Source: 2-01-FULL-39-10-A sp964525395 (GTDB taxonomy: Bacteria > Patescibacteriota > Microgenomatia > Levybacterales > UBA12049). Taken from it: DNA of 64,000 nt. Both the position numbers and the translations under genes were made by a program. Below the pieces are notes generated by a model. The model was given only the letters and a program-made list of their open reading frames with translations, was not told the origin of the DNA and made no database searches. Location: NCBI GenBank assembly GCA_964525395.1, contig CAZGGU010000001.1, positions 51,241 through 115,240 on the forward strand. The letters are read 5' to 3'. Positions 15,367-24,752 of the stretch are shown here, in pieces (position 1 is the stretch's first letter; every line of letters starts with the position of its first letter).

Positions 15367-17319
15367 TTAATTAACTACTTCGCCTTCTACAGGTTCGTCT
15401 TTTTTAGCTTCTTCTTTAGATGCTTCTGCGTCACTTGAAGCAGCAGAATCTTCGCTTACTGTTTCACCATCTACTGGCTGAGCTTCTCCATCCGCTGGGG
15501 CGCCTTCTTGAGGCTGCTCTGAACCTGCTTGCTGCTGCATTTGCTCTCCTACCTTTTGGAGTGCTTCTGAAAGCTCTTTAGTCTTAGCTTCGATATCTTC
15601 TTTATTGTTCGTAGGAAGGGCTTCTTTTAATGATGCAATCTTTGACTCAATGTCAGATTTTAAGTCTTCTGCTACTTTACCATCAAAATCCTTCAAAGTT
15701 TTTTCAGCTGTGAAAATAAGAGAATCAGCTTGGTTACGAACTTCTGCCGCTGCTCTTGCTTCTTCATCCTCTTTAGCATGAGCTTCTGCGTCTTTCGTCA
15801 TTTTCTCTACTTCCTCATCGGAAAGACCAGTCGAACCAGTAATCTTAATGCTTTGCTCTTTCCCTGATGCTTTATCCTGAGCTTTAACACTTAAAATTCC
15901 TGACGCGTCAATGTCAAAAGTTACTTCCACTTGTGGAACACCACGAGGAGCTGGCGGAACACCATCGAGAATAAATCTTCCAAGGGACTTATTATCAGCT
16001 GCCATTGCACGCTCTCCCTGGAGAACATTAATTTCCACTTGAGTCTGATTATCTGCCGCAGTCGAGAAAACCTGAGACTTAGATGCAGGAATAGTCGTAT
16101 TTTTAGGAATTAAGGGAGTAGCTACTGCTCCAAGAGTTTCGATTCCTAGAGTAAGCGGAGTCACGTCTAATAAAAGCACATCTTTAACTTCTCCGCCTAA
16201 TACTCCTCCCTGAATTGCAGCTCCTACAGCTACAACTTCATCAGGATTTACGGATTTATTAGGTTCTTTTCCAAAGAATTTAGAAACAGTTTCGACAATC
16301 TTTGGCATTCTAGTCATTCCTCCGACTAGAACTACTTCATCAATGTCTCCCACTTTTACTTTGGCATCAGACAGTGCCTGCTCAACTGGCTTAAGTGTTT
16401 TTTCAATAAGTGGATCTACTATTTCTTCCAACTTAGCCCTAGACAAAGTCAAAGTTAGATGAAGTGGACCATTTGGACCTTGGGTTATAAATGGTTGATT
16501 AATTTGCGCTTCAGTTGATGAAGAAAGTTCGATCTTTGCTTTTTCAGCAGATTCTCTTAATCTTTGGAGCGCTTGAGAGTCTTTTCTAAGATCAATTCCA
16601 TTTTCTTTTTCGAATTGTTCAGCTAAATAATCAATTATTGCCTGATCGAAATCGTCTCCTCCAAGATGTGTGTCTCCATTTGTGGATTTAACCTCATAAA
16701 CTCCTTCTCCTAATTCAAGAATCGAAATATCGAAAGTTCCACCACCAAGATCATAAACAGCGATGGTATGCGCATTTTTCTTATCAAGACCATAAGCTAA
16801 TGCTGCCGCTGTAGGTTCATTAATTATTCTTTGAACATTAAGCCCTGCGATTTCTCCTGCCTGTTTAGTAGCTTGACGTTGAGAATCATCAAAGTATGCT
16901 GGAACTGTAATTACAGCCTCAGATACCTTATCTCCAAGGTATGCCTCAGCATCGGCTTTAATCTTCTGAAGAATCATCGCTGAAACTTCTTGAGGAGTGA
17001 ATGTCTTTCCATCAACCTCTACTACTGCCATTCCATCTCTTCCTTCTTTAATAGTATAAGGAAGCCATTTCATATCAAACTGAACTGACTCATCCTTAAA
17101 CTTTTTACCCATGAGTCTCTTAATAGAAAAGATTGTGGATTTTGGCTTAAGAACTAATTGTCTTTTAGCCACATCTCCTACTACGTGGGTTATTGGATCC
17201 ACCACAGAAGGGATTGTGTTTCTACCTTCTCGGGAATGAATCACCTTTGGTGATCCACCCTCCATTACAGCTACACATGAATTTGTTGTACCTAAATCGA
17301 TTCCAATTATTTTTGCCAT
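15367..17319 (-). CDS. dnaK: Chaperone DnaK (Hsp70)
   Basis: A full-length (650 residues) Hsp70. The nucleotide-binding domain begins with IGIDLGTTNSCVAVMEGG and contains the phosphate-2 loop (AVYDLGGGTFDISIL) and the adenosine motif (VLVGGMTRMPKI). The linker VKDVLLLDVTPLTLGIETLG precedes the substrate-binding domain, and the tail is rich in Glu, Gln and Ala. It lies 68 bases downstream of grpE and is the last gene of the hrcA-grpE-dnaK operon, so it should be under heat-shock control by HrcA. DnaJ is encoded separately at 12181. Confidence 0.97.
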   Translation of the reverse strand: MAKIIGIDLGTTNSCVAVMEGGSPKVIHSREGRNTIPSVVDPITHVVGDVAKRQLVLKPKSTIFSIKRLMGKKFKDESVQFDMKWLPYTIKEGRDGMAVVEVDGKTFTPQEVSAMILQKIKADAEAYLGDKVSEAVITVPAYFDDSQRQATKQAGEIAGLNVQRIINEPTAAALAYGLDKKNAHTIAVYDLGGGTFDISILELGEGVYEVKSTNGDTHLGGDDFDQAIIDYLAEQFEKENGIDLRKDSQALQRLRESAEKAKIELSSSTEAQINQPFITQGPNGPLHLTLTLSRAKLEEIVDPLIEKTLKPVEQALSDAKVKVGDIDEVVLVGGMTRMPKIVETVSKFFGKEPNKSVNPDEVVAVGAAIQGGVLGGEVKDVLLLDVTPLTLGIETLGAVATPLIPKNTTIPASKSQVFSTAADNQTQVEINVLQGERAMAADNKSLGRFILDGVPPAPRGVPQVEVTFDIDASGILSVKAQDKASGKEQSIKITGSTGLSDEEVEKMTKDAEAHAKEDEEARAAAEVRNQADSLIFTAEKTLKDFDGKVAEDLKSDIESKIASLKEALPTNNKEDIEAKTKELSEALQKVGEQMQQQAGSEQPQEGAPADGEAQPVDGETVSEDSAASSDAEASKEEAKKDEPVEGEVVN

Positions 17320-17387
17320 ATTATTATTTTAAATTCTCTGAATTAAATTTTCAATCAGTCTTTGAGTATCAAAGATTCATTGTAAAC

Positions 17388-17897
17388 TTAATTCTTCCTT
17401 TTTCCTACTACTACCTGGGCTGCTCTTAGAACATCGCCATTTAAGACATATCCTGCTTTTACTTCCTCGAGAACTTTTCCTTCATCTCCATCTTTAGTCG
17501 AAACAGCATCCATAGTGTGCGGATCAAAATCTTTTCCTTTTGTTTCAATCCTTTTTACGCCCTCTGCCTCGAATGTATCCAGAAAATATTTTATAGACAT
17601 CTTTACACCTTGATCTTCTGTGTGTTTTTCAGCCAGAAATAAGCTATCAAGTCCTGGTAAAAGCCTCATAATTAAGTCGCGGTTTGCTGACATAATCCAG
17701 GCTGCTTTTTCCCCTGAGATTCTTTTTTCTAAGTTTTGATAATCAGCTAATGCACGCTTTAATTGATTAGTTAACTGCTCTACTTCATCATCCTGTTTAT
17801 TTATATCAGGAGTTTCTGAATCATTGAGTTCTTCATCTGAAATCAATTGATCATCAACTATTTCTTCATCTGTATTTTGTTTTTTATTGTCTTTCAT
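17388..17897 (-). CDS. grpE: Nucleotide exchange factor GrpE
   Basis: A 169-residue GrpE, the factor that releases ADP from DnaK. The acidic head (1-38) is followed by the long helix pair (about 40-95, with L-A-D-Y-Q-N-L-E-K-R) and the beta-wing (about 115-165) with the family motif F-D-P-x-x-M-D-A-V and the end G-Y-V-L-N-G-D-V-L-R-A-A-Q-V-V-V. It lies 3 bases after hrcA and upstream of dnaK in the usual order. Confidence 0.93.
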   Translation of the reverse strand: MKDNKKQNTDEEIVDDQLISDEELNDSETPDINKQDDEVEQLTNQLKRALADYQNLEKRISGEKAAWIMSANRDLIMRLLPGLDSLFLAEKHTEDQGVKMSIKYFLDTFEAEGVKRIETKGKDFDPHTMDAVSTKDGDEGKVLEEVKAGYVLNGDVLRAAQVVVGKRKN

Positions 17898-17900
17898 GAT

Positions 17901-18629
17901 TTACCAACCTTTTGCTACCTCTTCAATCAAATCTCCAAAATATCTTACAGTCGGAACTACATAAGTATAATTCATTCTTGTAGGTCCGATTACCCCGATC
18001 TCTCCGCCATTATTCTCTCCTGTTACGAATTTCTTAAAAACAAATCCGTATGGTCCAGAAAGTCTTGGCCCCAAGTCTTCTCCAATTAGAACCTGGATAT
18101 CTTCATCGCTTACTGCCTTAAAGAGCGTTCTAATATCTTCGAATTCATCGATCGCTGAAAGAAGAGCTTTGGTAATATCTATATCAAAAAACTCTGGCAT
18201 CTCAAGTAAATTTGCATAACCTGAAATATAATATTCACCTGAATCAGTTGCCGCGATCGCTACCGCACCTGTTTTGGCTGCTAGAGAACGAACAACTTCT
18301 TTAAGAAATAAGCTCTCTCGATCTCGAATATCCCAAACTTTTTCCTTCATCGAAACTTCTTCAGCTACTGATAATTCCTTTTCTTTCATTAGCTGCTTTA
18401 CATAAAACTTCATTGCAGCTGGAGTAGGAACTCTGCCTGATGAGATATGGGTTTTTTTAAGATAACCGTAGTCAGTTAACTTCACCATCTCATTTCTAAT
18501 AGTCGCCGGAGAAGCACTCAATGAGTGTTTCTTCTCAAGAGTTTCTGAGCCGACAGGCTCTGCTGTTTCAATGTACTCTTCGATCAGAGATTTAAGAATC
18601 TCGATCTGACGTTGCGTAAGATCATGCAT
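17901..18629 (-). CDS. hrcA: Heat-inducible transcription repressor HrcA (short form)
   Basis: HrcA represses chaperone operons by binding CIRCE operators; GroEL helps it fold. The N-terminal winged helix (about 1-75) is well conserved (L-T-x-R-Q-x-E-I-L, P-V-G-S-x-T-L, S-P-A-T-I-R-N-E-M, and G-Y-L-x-K-x-H-I-S-S-G-R-V-P-T). The C-terminal part has G-P-T-R-M-N-Y near residue 216, as in the GAF-like dimer domain. With 242 residues it is shorter than the roughly 340 typical of Firmicutes, mostly by loss in the middle. It is the first gene of the operon and lies behind a CIRCE-like element, so it should repress itself. Confidence 0.92.
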   Translation of the reverse strand: MHDLTQRQIEILKSLIEEYIETAEPVGSETLEKKHSLSASPATIRNEMVKLTDYGYLKKTHISSGRVPTPAAMKFYVKQLMKEKELSVAEEVSMKEKVWDIRDRESLFLKEVVRSLAAKTGAVAIAATDSGEYYISGYANLLEMPEFFDIDITKALLSAIDEFEDIRTLFKAVSDEDIQVLIGEDLGPRLSGPYGFVFKKFVTGENNGGEIGVIGPTRMNYTYVVPTVRYFGDLIEEVAKGW

Positions 18630-18683
18630 AATCTTTGATAAATTCCGAACTTGTCCCTCGAAGCCCTGCAGAGCAAAGTGGGA

Positions 18684-18720
18684 TTAGCAGTAATATACCA
18701 CCTCTGCTAATTCCTGTCAA
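18684..18720 (-). promoter_or_regulatory. CIRCE-like operator within the hrcA promoter
   Basis: On the minus strand TTGACA (18715-18720) and TATATT (18692-18697) are separated by exactly 17 bases. Across the -10 box lies TTAGCA (18684-18689), 15 bases, TGCTAA (18705-18710). That is the outer hexamer pair of CIRCE (TTAGCACTC-N9-GAGTGCTAA) at the canonical distance, but the inner three bases of each arm do not match. HrcA binding here would block polymerase. Confidence 0.8.
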
Positions 18721-18749
18721 GAGGTTTAAAACGACTGCTAAATTTAGCC

Positions 18750-19154
18750 TTAATTTAGAGGTTTTTTAGGAGAAATGAGTTTAATAGTAGACATATATTT
18801 CTTGACTATACTGTCCTTCTTGGGGTTCTTTTCATATTCATAAATCCAGTTAAGTAAGTAGATATATGATTTTCCATCTGAGATCATGACTTCATCGATA
18901 TCATCATTTATATATTGAACTTCCAACCTTAGCGTATGCATTTCTCTAACGAAAACTTCTGCTATATAAACTGCGAAATAGACATAAGCCATCTTGATAG
19001 CTTCTTTGGAATTTTTTTCAGATCTTAATCCATTTAGAGCATACTCAACATGCATAATGCTTTTTTCAGAATAATCGAAGTCATAACCTGCATTCTTGAG
19101 GGTTTTTACGAAGCCATCTGAGAGTGAAATGAAACGGTCAGTATTTTTATTCAC
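18750..19154 (-). CDS. Conserved-looking hypothetical cytoplasmic protein
   Basis: A 134-residue, mostly helical protein with no membrane helix or signal. It starts with GTG, and a TATACT box lies about 8 bases upstream of it. The body alternates charged helices (LRSEKNSKEAIKMAYVYFAVYIAEVFVREM) with a central strand pair (EVMISDGKSYIYLLNW). I recognise no family motif. It is upstream of the heat-shock operon on the same strand but separated from it by the CIRCE promoter, so cotranscription is unlikely. Confidence 0.55.
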   Translation of the reverse strand: MNKNTDRFISLSDGFVKTLKNAGYDFDYSEKSIMHVEYALNGLRSEKNSKEAIKMAYVYFAVYIAEVFVREMHTLRLEVQYINDDIDEVMISDGKSYIYLLNWIYEYEKNPKKDSIVKKYMSTIKLISPKKPLN

Positions 19155-19260
19155 GACTTACAAGTATATAAAATATTTTTAAATTACTAAATATCTCTAA
19201 CTACTACAATCTTATATTTTCACTTCCGTATTAATGTGTCAAATTGCTATACTAAATTTT

Positions 19261-19641
19261 ATGGATAAATTACAACGAACTAGACTGAAAATGAAAACTA
19301 AGCCTATCGCCAGACGCAGACGAAATTATGTTTATCCTCTACTTTCTATATTAATCTTTATTGGGTTATCTTACATTTTCTTTAACTTTTCCCCAATTAA
19401 ACCAATTGAGTTAAAAGGCTTTGAAATTCCCACTAAACCCATATTTCTAATAGCTATATTTGGACTTCTTTATACAGCCATTACATTTATTTCGAATAAA
19501 AAATCTCAGGGACTCCTCGTCGCAACACTAACCACAGGATACCTTTTACTCCGATTTATCGGACTCACTCACTGGCTTTTTTTAATTCTTTTTATAGCTC
19601 TATTTATAACCCTCGAACTTTTTATCCTAAAGAAAAAATAG
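19261..19641 (+). CDS. Small polytopic membrane protein
   Basis: A 126-residue protein. I choose the ATG at 19261 (MDKLQRTRLKMK) because an extended -10 box (TG-C-TATACT, 19248-19253) ends 7 bases before it; an upstream in-frame ATG lies within this promoter. A strongly basic head (KTKPIARRRRN) is followed by four hydrophobic stretches (about 24-42, 58-75, 85-100, 103-122). The positive-inside rule puts the head in the cytoplasm. No family recognised. It is followed directly by metG, which has its own -10 box. Confidence 0.55.
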   Translation: MDKLQRTRLKMKTKPIARRRRNYVYPLLSILIFIGLSYIFFNFSPIKPIELKGFEIPTKPIFLIAIFGLLYTAITFISNKKSQGLLVATLTTGYLLLRFIGLTHWLFLILFIALFITLELFILKKK

Positions 19642-19665
19642 GCTCACTTCTGATATAATCCGAGC

Positions 19666-20657
19666 ATGAACAAGTTTTATATCACGACGCCAATTTATTA
19701 TATTAATGACATTCCACACATCGGCCATGGATATACAACTGTGGCAGCGGATATTATTGCAAGATATTATAAGCAAAAACTTGGAGAAGAAAATGTAATG
19801 TTTCTTACTGGAACTGATGAACATGGAGCTAAAATCGCGACAGCCGCTAAAGAAGCGAATAAAGAACCACAAGAATTCGCAGATGAGATCGTTCCAAAAT
19901 TTCAAGAAGCTTGGAAATTACTCAATATAGATTATACTCACTTTTTTAGAACTACTGATCCAAAACATGAAAATCTAGTGCAGGAAATTCTTCAAAAAAT
20001 TTATGACAAAGGATTTATTTATGAAGGAGTTTATGAAGGATTGTACTGCGAAGGTTGCGAAAAATTCTTAACAGAAACTGATTTAATTGATGGAAAATGC
20101 CCACTCCATCCAAATAAAATTCCTAAATATCAAAAAGAAAAAAACTATTTCTTTAAACTCTCAGAATTTAAAACAGATTTAATTAATTGGTTTGAAAATG
20201 ATGAAGTAATAATTTTACCTAAAAGCAAAAAGAATGAAATTCTGGGAAAACTGAGATCTGATGGACTAAAAGACATTGCGATTTCGAGAGAAGAAGTATC
20301 TTGGGGAATTCCAATCCCTTGGGATAATAAGCAGACTATCTATGTTTGGGTCGAAGCACTGTTTAATTACTATACAGCCACCCAATTTTTAAATAAAGAG
20401 AGATTCTGGCCAGCAGATATTCACCTTATCGGCAAAGATATTCTTTGGTTTCACACTGTAATTTGGTGCGCTCTCTTAAAAGCAGCAGAGATAGATCGCC
20501 CAAAATCAGTCTTTGCTCATGGATTTTTTACTATTAATGGGGAAAAAATGTCTAAATCTCTAGGAAATTCCATCTCACCAAAAGAACTAGTTGATAAGTT
20601 CGGTGTAGATGCCACTAGATATTTATTAGTCTCACAGTTTCCTTTCGGCCAAGATGG
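19666..20657 (+). CDS. metG: Methionyl-tRNA synthetase, interrupted by scaffold gap
   Basis: Class I aminoacyl-tRNA synthetase that charges tRNA-Met. About 330 residues are visible before the sequence runs into Ns. HIGH is at residues 18-21 (DIPHIGHGYTT), a zinc-knuckle region with C-E-G-C-E-K-F follows near 127, and KMSKS is present near 294-298 (GEKMSKSLGNS). The anticodon-binding helical domain (some 150-200 residues in the family) is missing, lost in the gap. The start is preceded by an extended -10 box (TG-A-TATAAT, 19654-19659) with 6 bases to the ATG. TatD, its common neighbour, lies beyond the gap. Confidence 0.93.
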
Positions 20658-20757
20658 NNNNNNNNNNNNNNNNNNNNNNNNNNNNNNNNNNNNNNNNNNN
20701 NNNNNNNNNNNNNNNNNNNNNNNNNNNNNNNNNNNNNNNNNNNNNNNNNNNNNNNNN
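20658..20757. other. Scaffold gap (100 N)
   Basis: Exactly 100 Ns, the conventional placeholder for a gap of unknown size. The C-terminal part of metG must lie here, so the true gap is probably 0.5 kb or more. Confidence 0.98.
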
Positions 20758-20764
20758 AGAGGAA

Positions 20765-20941
20765 TTAATACTGAACGATCATCAGCTGCTGACCATATTG
20801 ATTCATAAGAAACATTCCAATTCCTACTCCGATTAAAGCTGCGATCACTACATAAAGAAAAACTCTTTCTTTTGGATGATTATGAGGAGTCATCTTAAAA
20901 CTCTGGTGTTTTTTAGAACTAGTAGACTTTTTCTTAGGCAT
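20765..20941 (-). CDS. 58-residue single-span membrane protein
   Basis: A complete small gene just right of the gap: MPKKKSTSSKKHQSFKMT..., ending in QQLMIVQY. The head (1-25) is very basic, with a His-rich patch (MTPHNHPKERV), and one membrane helix spans about 28-46. It points toward the gap and is convergent with metG. The basic head predicts an N-in anchor; function unknown. It resembles small accessory membrane proteins such as SecE-type or preprotein anchors only in general form, so I make no assignment. Confidence 0.6.
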   Translation of the reverse strand: MPKKKSTSSKKHQSFKMTPHNHPKERVFLYVVIAALIGVGIGMFLMNQYGQQLMIVQY

Positions 20942-20999
20942 TAATTATATTAAGCGACTTCTTCAACATTTTGTCAATAGGAAATTATATAATCTATCT

Positions 21000-21797
21000 A
21001 TGATTGACGTTCACTGTCACATGCAGTTTCATTCTTTTAGAAAAGATTCTGATGAAATCATTAAACAAGCTCTCGATTCTGGTGTGGAAATTATCATCAA
21101 CACAGGCACAGAGTTAGGATCTAGCCAATCTGCAGTAGAACTCGCCGAAAAATATGATCGTCTTTATGCGATTGTTGGAATCCATCCTCATCATGCTGAC
21201 AAAGTATCTCCTGGTTGGGATCAGGAATTAATAAAGATTGCTAAAAGTTCAAAAAAAGTAGTTGGCATTGGCGAAATAGGGCTCGACTACTATAGCTATG
21301 CTTCCAATGGAATCGTGGAGCCAAAGCTACAAAAAGAAATTTTTATTAGACAACTTGAAATTGCGCATGAATTAAATCTACCCCTGCAGATTCATAATCG
21401 CCAGGCAGGTTCGGACATTTTAGAAATTTTAAGAGCAAACAAAAACTTACTTCAAGATCTTCCCGGCCAATTTCACTGTATGTCAGGGGATGTTGATTTC
21501 TTAAAACAAGTTTTAGAGATGGGTTTTTATGTAGGTTTCGATGGAAACACTACTTATGAGGGAATAGCCAAAGGTGAAGACACCCCCCTTCCGGAGCTAG
21601 TCAAAAACGCGCCAATCGAGCGAATAGTCACCGAAACAGATGCGCCTTTCCTAACTCCCATTCCTCACCGGGGCGAGAGAAATCTGCCTTCCTATGTTAT
21701 AATTGTGGGTGAGGAAATTGCCAAAATTAAAGGCTTAGATTTCGCTGAAGTTGAGGCCAAAACCTCTGAAAACGCCAGGAAAATTTTCAAAATCTAG
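21000..21797 (+). CDS. tatD: TatD-family metal-dependent deoxyribonuclease
   Basis: A 265-residue TIM-barrel hydrolase. The metal ligands and motifs are in place: H-C-H at 5-7 (MIDVHCHMQ), the GEIGLDYY strand carrying the bridging Glu, P-L-Q-I-H-N-R with the next His, the F-H-C-M-S-G segment, and T-E-T-D-A-P-F-L-T-P near the end. Members act as 3'-5' DNA exonucleases in repair. Despite the name there is no functional link to Tat export. A TATAAT box (20988-20993) ends 6 bases before the ATG. Confidence 0.93.
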   Translation: MIDVHCHMQFHSFRKDSDEIIKQALDSGVEIIINTGTELGSSQSAVELAEKYDRLYAIVGIHPHHADKVSPGWDQELIKIAKSSKKVVGIGEIGLDYYSYASNGIVEPKLQKEIFIRQLEIAHELNLPLQIHNRQAGSDILEILRANKNLLQDLPGQFHCMSGDVDFLKQVLEMGFYVGFDGNTTYEGIAKGEDTPLPELVKNAPIERIVTETDAPFLTPIPHRGERNLPSYVIIVGEEIAKIKGLDFAEVEAKTSENARKIFKI

Positions 21798-21801
21798 TTT
21801 T

Positions 21802-23295
21802 ATGACTAACTTTTTTGACAAACTTTTTACAAGATATCCTGTAAAAACTCATAGAGCTCTCGAAGCTCTTCCAGGGACTATTTCCTGGACTCTTATACTT
21901 TTTCCCGTGTGGGGAGGATTTTTTATCCCCACAGTTGTCGCCTATTTCATCCTCTTTTTCGACGTTTACTGGTTCTGGAGATCTTTCTCTCTAGTCCGCA
22001 CCGCCTACATTGGTTCCAAGAAAATCTCTAAAGCAGAATCAGAAGATTGGCTCAAAAAAGCTGAGGTTTTAGAAAACTTTGAAAAAGTTTCTCATGTTTT
22101 GATTCTTCCTAATTATAAAGAGTCTGAGGAAAAACTTAGAAGAATTATTGGAACCATTGCGGCCCAAACTTTCCCGCTTAAACAAGTTTATGTGGTTTTG
22201 GGAATGGAGAAAAGAGAAGAGGATGGACGAAAAAAAGCAAATCTCATTATGAAGGAGTTCGAAGGTGTTTTCGGCGGAATCTATGCCACTTATCACCCAG
22301 ACATTTTAGGAGAAGTTAAAGGAAAATCATCTAACGAATCATATGCAGGAAAAGAAATAAATAAAATTCTTTTTGAATCAGGACTTCGTGACATTGACTA
22401 CGCAACCGTAACTACTGCAGATGCAGACTCGATGTTTGATAGACAATTCCTTTCCTACTTCGCTTATGATTTTCTCAAGGAACCAGAAAGACACTTAAGA
22501 TTCTGGGAAACAGCCAATGTAGATCATAATAATTTCTGGAGTGTTCCAGCAGCTACTCGTGTATTCTCTTTCTTCTCCAGTCTTTGGAGAATTGGACTTT
22601 TAGTTCAAGGCGACAGACTTATCGCCATGTCTACCTATTCTTTATCATTTAGACTTTTAAGAGATATGGGATTCTGGGATACTGATGTTATTCCTGAAGA
22701 TTATCGCGCATTCTTTAAGGCCTACTTTATGTTCGGTGGGAAAGTTGCAACTAAACCAATCTTTCTTAAAACCTCTATGGACTCTCCGCTCTCTCCAACA
22801 TATGTGGGAAGTCTTAAAAATAAATATTCTCAAATTAGACGTTGGTCGTATGGCGCATCCGACGACCCATTATTTATTAAATGGTATCTCACAGTTCCGA
22901 ATGTTCCATTTATCAGAAAGACTAAAATTCTTTGGCATGTTCTACTTGATCATTTCCTTTGGCCAGCCAACTGGTTTATACTCACAATCGCAACTGCAAT
23001 AGTAACTCTAGTGAATCCCGAGTTCTCTAGAACCTCCCTTGGCTACATGCTTCCAATTCTTGCCCGTGTAATACTTACCACCTCACTCATCTTCTTAGTT
23101 ATTATGGTAGTCATCGATTATAGAAACAGACCTAAACATTTAAGTAGATCCAGATTTAGAGAACTTGTTTTCCCATTAGAATTCGTAATCATGCCTATCG
23201 CTGGCTTTTTCCTCAATTCACTTCCTGCGCTTATCTCTCACACCCAACTTATGTTAGGAAAGAAAATGGAATACAAGGTTACTGAAAAATTATGA
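21802..23295 (+). CDS. Membrane-bound family 2 glycosyltransferase
   Basis: A 497-residue processive-type GT2 enzyme. I start at 21802, 4 bases after tatD, rather than at an earlier in-frame ATG inside tatD. Two helices near the N-terminus (about 26-55) precede the GT-A domain. That domain shows L-P-N-Y-K-E, the D-A-D-S metal-binding motif near residue 205, P-E-D-Y-R-A-F-F near 298 and Q-I-R-R-W near 345, the QxxRW signature of BcsA/hyaluronan-type synthases. Further helices at the C-terminus fit a membrane channel. It starts a run of glycan genes up to 27099. Confidence 0.8.
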   Translation: MTNFFDKLFTRYPVKTHRALEALPGTISWTLILFPVWGGFFIPTVVAYFILFFDVYWFWRSFSLVRTAYIGSKKISKAESEDWLKKAEVLENFEKVSHVLILPNYKESEEKLRRIIGTIAAQTFPLKQVYVVLGMEKREEDGRKKANLIMKEFEGVFGGIYATYHPDILGEVKGKSSNESYAGKEINKILFESGLRDIDYATVTTADADSMFDRQFLSYFAYDFLKEPERHLRFWETANVDHNNFWSVPAATRVFSFFSSLWRIGLLVQGDRLIAMSTYSLSFRLLRDMGFWDTDVIPEDYRAFFKAYFMFGGKVATKPIFLKTSMDSPLSPTYVGSLKNKYSQIRRWSYGASDDPLFIKWYLTVPNVPFIRKTKILWHVLLDHFLWPANWFILTIATAIVTLVNPEFSRTSLGYMLPILARVILTTSLIFLVIMVVIDYRNRPKHLSRSRFRELVFPLEFVIMPIAGFFLNSLPALISHTQLMLGKKMEYKVTEKL

Positions 23296-24752
23296 AACTT
23301 TTCAAAAGTCTTGAGAAAAGCTTTTCCTTTTGGTTTTTATTATTTTCCTCTCTTATATTTTTTATCCTAAGATGGCCTTCGCTCTTTGAACCCTATTGGT
23401 ATGGCGATGAAGGAATATATCAAGCACTTGGAATACTTATAAACAGTGGTGCATCTTTATATTCCGGGGCATGGGACAATAAACCTCCTCTTCTTTATGT
23501 CCTATATGCATTATTTGGATCAGATCAATTTACTCTTCGAGCATTGTCATTAATATTAGGGTTAATTTCTGTTTGGATTTTTTATTTTCTCGCAAACAAA
23601 TTATTTCCTAAAAATAAATGGGCGCGAGTAGCAGCGACACTTTTTTATACATTCTTTTTCGGCTCCCGAATAATCGAAGGAAATATCGCAAATGCAGAAA
23701 ACTTCATGCTTCTTCCAATCGTAATTTCTGCTTATCTAGTATATTCAGGTGAATTTATAAAAAAATCTCTTCATTTTAAAAACTATCTTTTAGCTGGTGT
23801 GATCATCAGCTTAGCTTTTTTAACAAAGATCGTTGCTGTTTTTGATTTTTTAGCGCTTAGTGCATTTATTTTAATTGATCCAGAAAAAGATTTAAAAGAT
23901 AAGTTCAGAAATAAAACACTGGCATTTATTATTGGATTTTTTGCGCCAATTTTATTTGTTACAATTTATTTCTTTATCACTAGAAACTTCTTTGATTATT
24001 TAGACGGATCATTTTTTAGCAATATAAATTATGTAGGAGTTGGAAATAAATTTATCATTCCCCAAGGACTTCTTTATATAAAAACGGTTCTTTTATTTGG
24101 ATTTGTCGGATTTTTATATTGGAGACGAAGAAATATTGACCGAGCTGCGATGTTTATTTTAATTTGGTTCGCATTTTCACTTTTCAGCGCATTTTTCTCA
24201 CAACGCCCTTATACACATTATTTAATAATGACCCTTCCAGCATTTTCACTTATGATTGGCGGAATAATTGAATTAAAAAAAGAAAGGATTTTTATGATAA
24301 TTATTATCATTCTCAGCTATCTCGCTATTAATCATTCATTTGGATTTCACGAAGAAAAGTTTTTTAATTACTACGCGAATCTTATAAACTTCTGCCAAAA
24401 TAAAAAAGATGTTTCCTCTTATCAAGCATTCTTCGATCCCATAACTCCTAGAGATTATGAAATAGCACGATATGTAAGCCTAAATACCAAAAGAGATGAA
24501 AATATTTTTGTTTGGGGAAACAATGCGCAACTCTATAAATTAACTAATAAAACTCCGCTCTTGCGTTATACAGTGGCATATCATATAACTGGATATCCCA
24601 AAGGAATTAATGAAATGAAAAAAGCACTTGATGAAAAAAAACCAGAATTAATCATCGTCATGCCAAATGTTGGAGATTTTCCTTATGTACTAAATGGATA
24701 TCAAGAAAAAATGAATATAGGTGGAGCACTTATTTATGAAAAAATACTTTAA
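23292..24752 (+). CDS. GT-C glycosyltransferase (PMT/ArnT-like, GT39/83)
   Basis: A 486-residue polytopic protein with about ten helices. The first outer loop holds the GT-C signature Y-G-D-E-G-I-Y-Q (about 36-43) and W-D-N-K-P-P-L-L-Y, which is typical of PMT/ArnT enzymes using polyprenyl-phosphate sugars; the Asp-Glu pair is the likely catalytic/metal site. A soluble C-terminal piece follows the last helix. Start overlaps the GT2 stop by 4 bases. It probably transfers a sugar outside the membrane, onto glycan or protein. Confidence 0.75.
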   Translation: MKLFKSLEKSFSFWFLLFSSLIFFILRWPSLFEPYWYGDEGIYQALGILINSGASLYSGAWDNKPPLLYVLYALFGSDQFTLRALSLILGLISVWIFYFLANKLFPKNKWARVAATLFYTFFFGSRIIEGNIANAENFMLLPIVISAYLVYSGEFIKKSLHFKNYLLAGVIISLAFLTKIVAVFDFLALSAFILIDPEKDLKDKFRNKTLAFIIGFFAPILFVTIYFFITRNFFDYLDGSFFSNINYVGVGNKFIIPQGLLYIKTVLLFGFVGFLYWRRRNIDRAAMFILIWFAFSLFSAFFSQRPYTHYLIMTLPAFSLMIGGIIELKKERIFMIIIIILSYLAINHSFGFHEEKFFNYYANLINFCQNKKDVSSYQAFFDPITPRDYEIARYVSLNTKRDENIFVWGNNAQLYKLTNKTPLLRYTVAYHITGYPKGINEMKKALDEKKPELIIVMPNVGDFPYVLNGYQEKMNIGGALIYEKIL

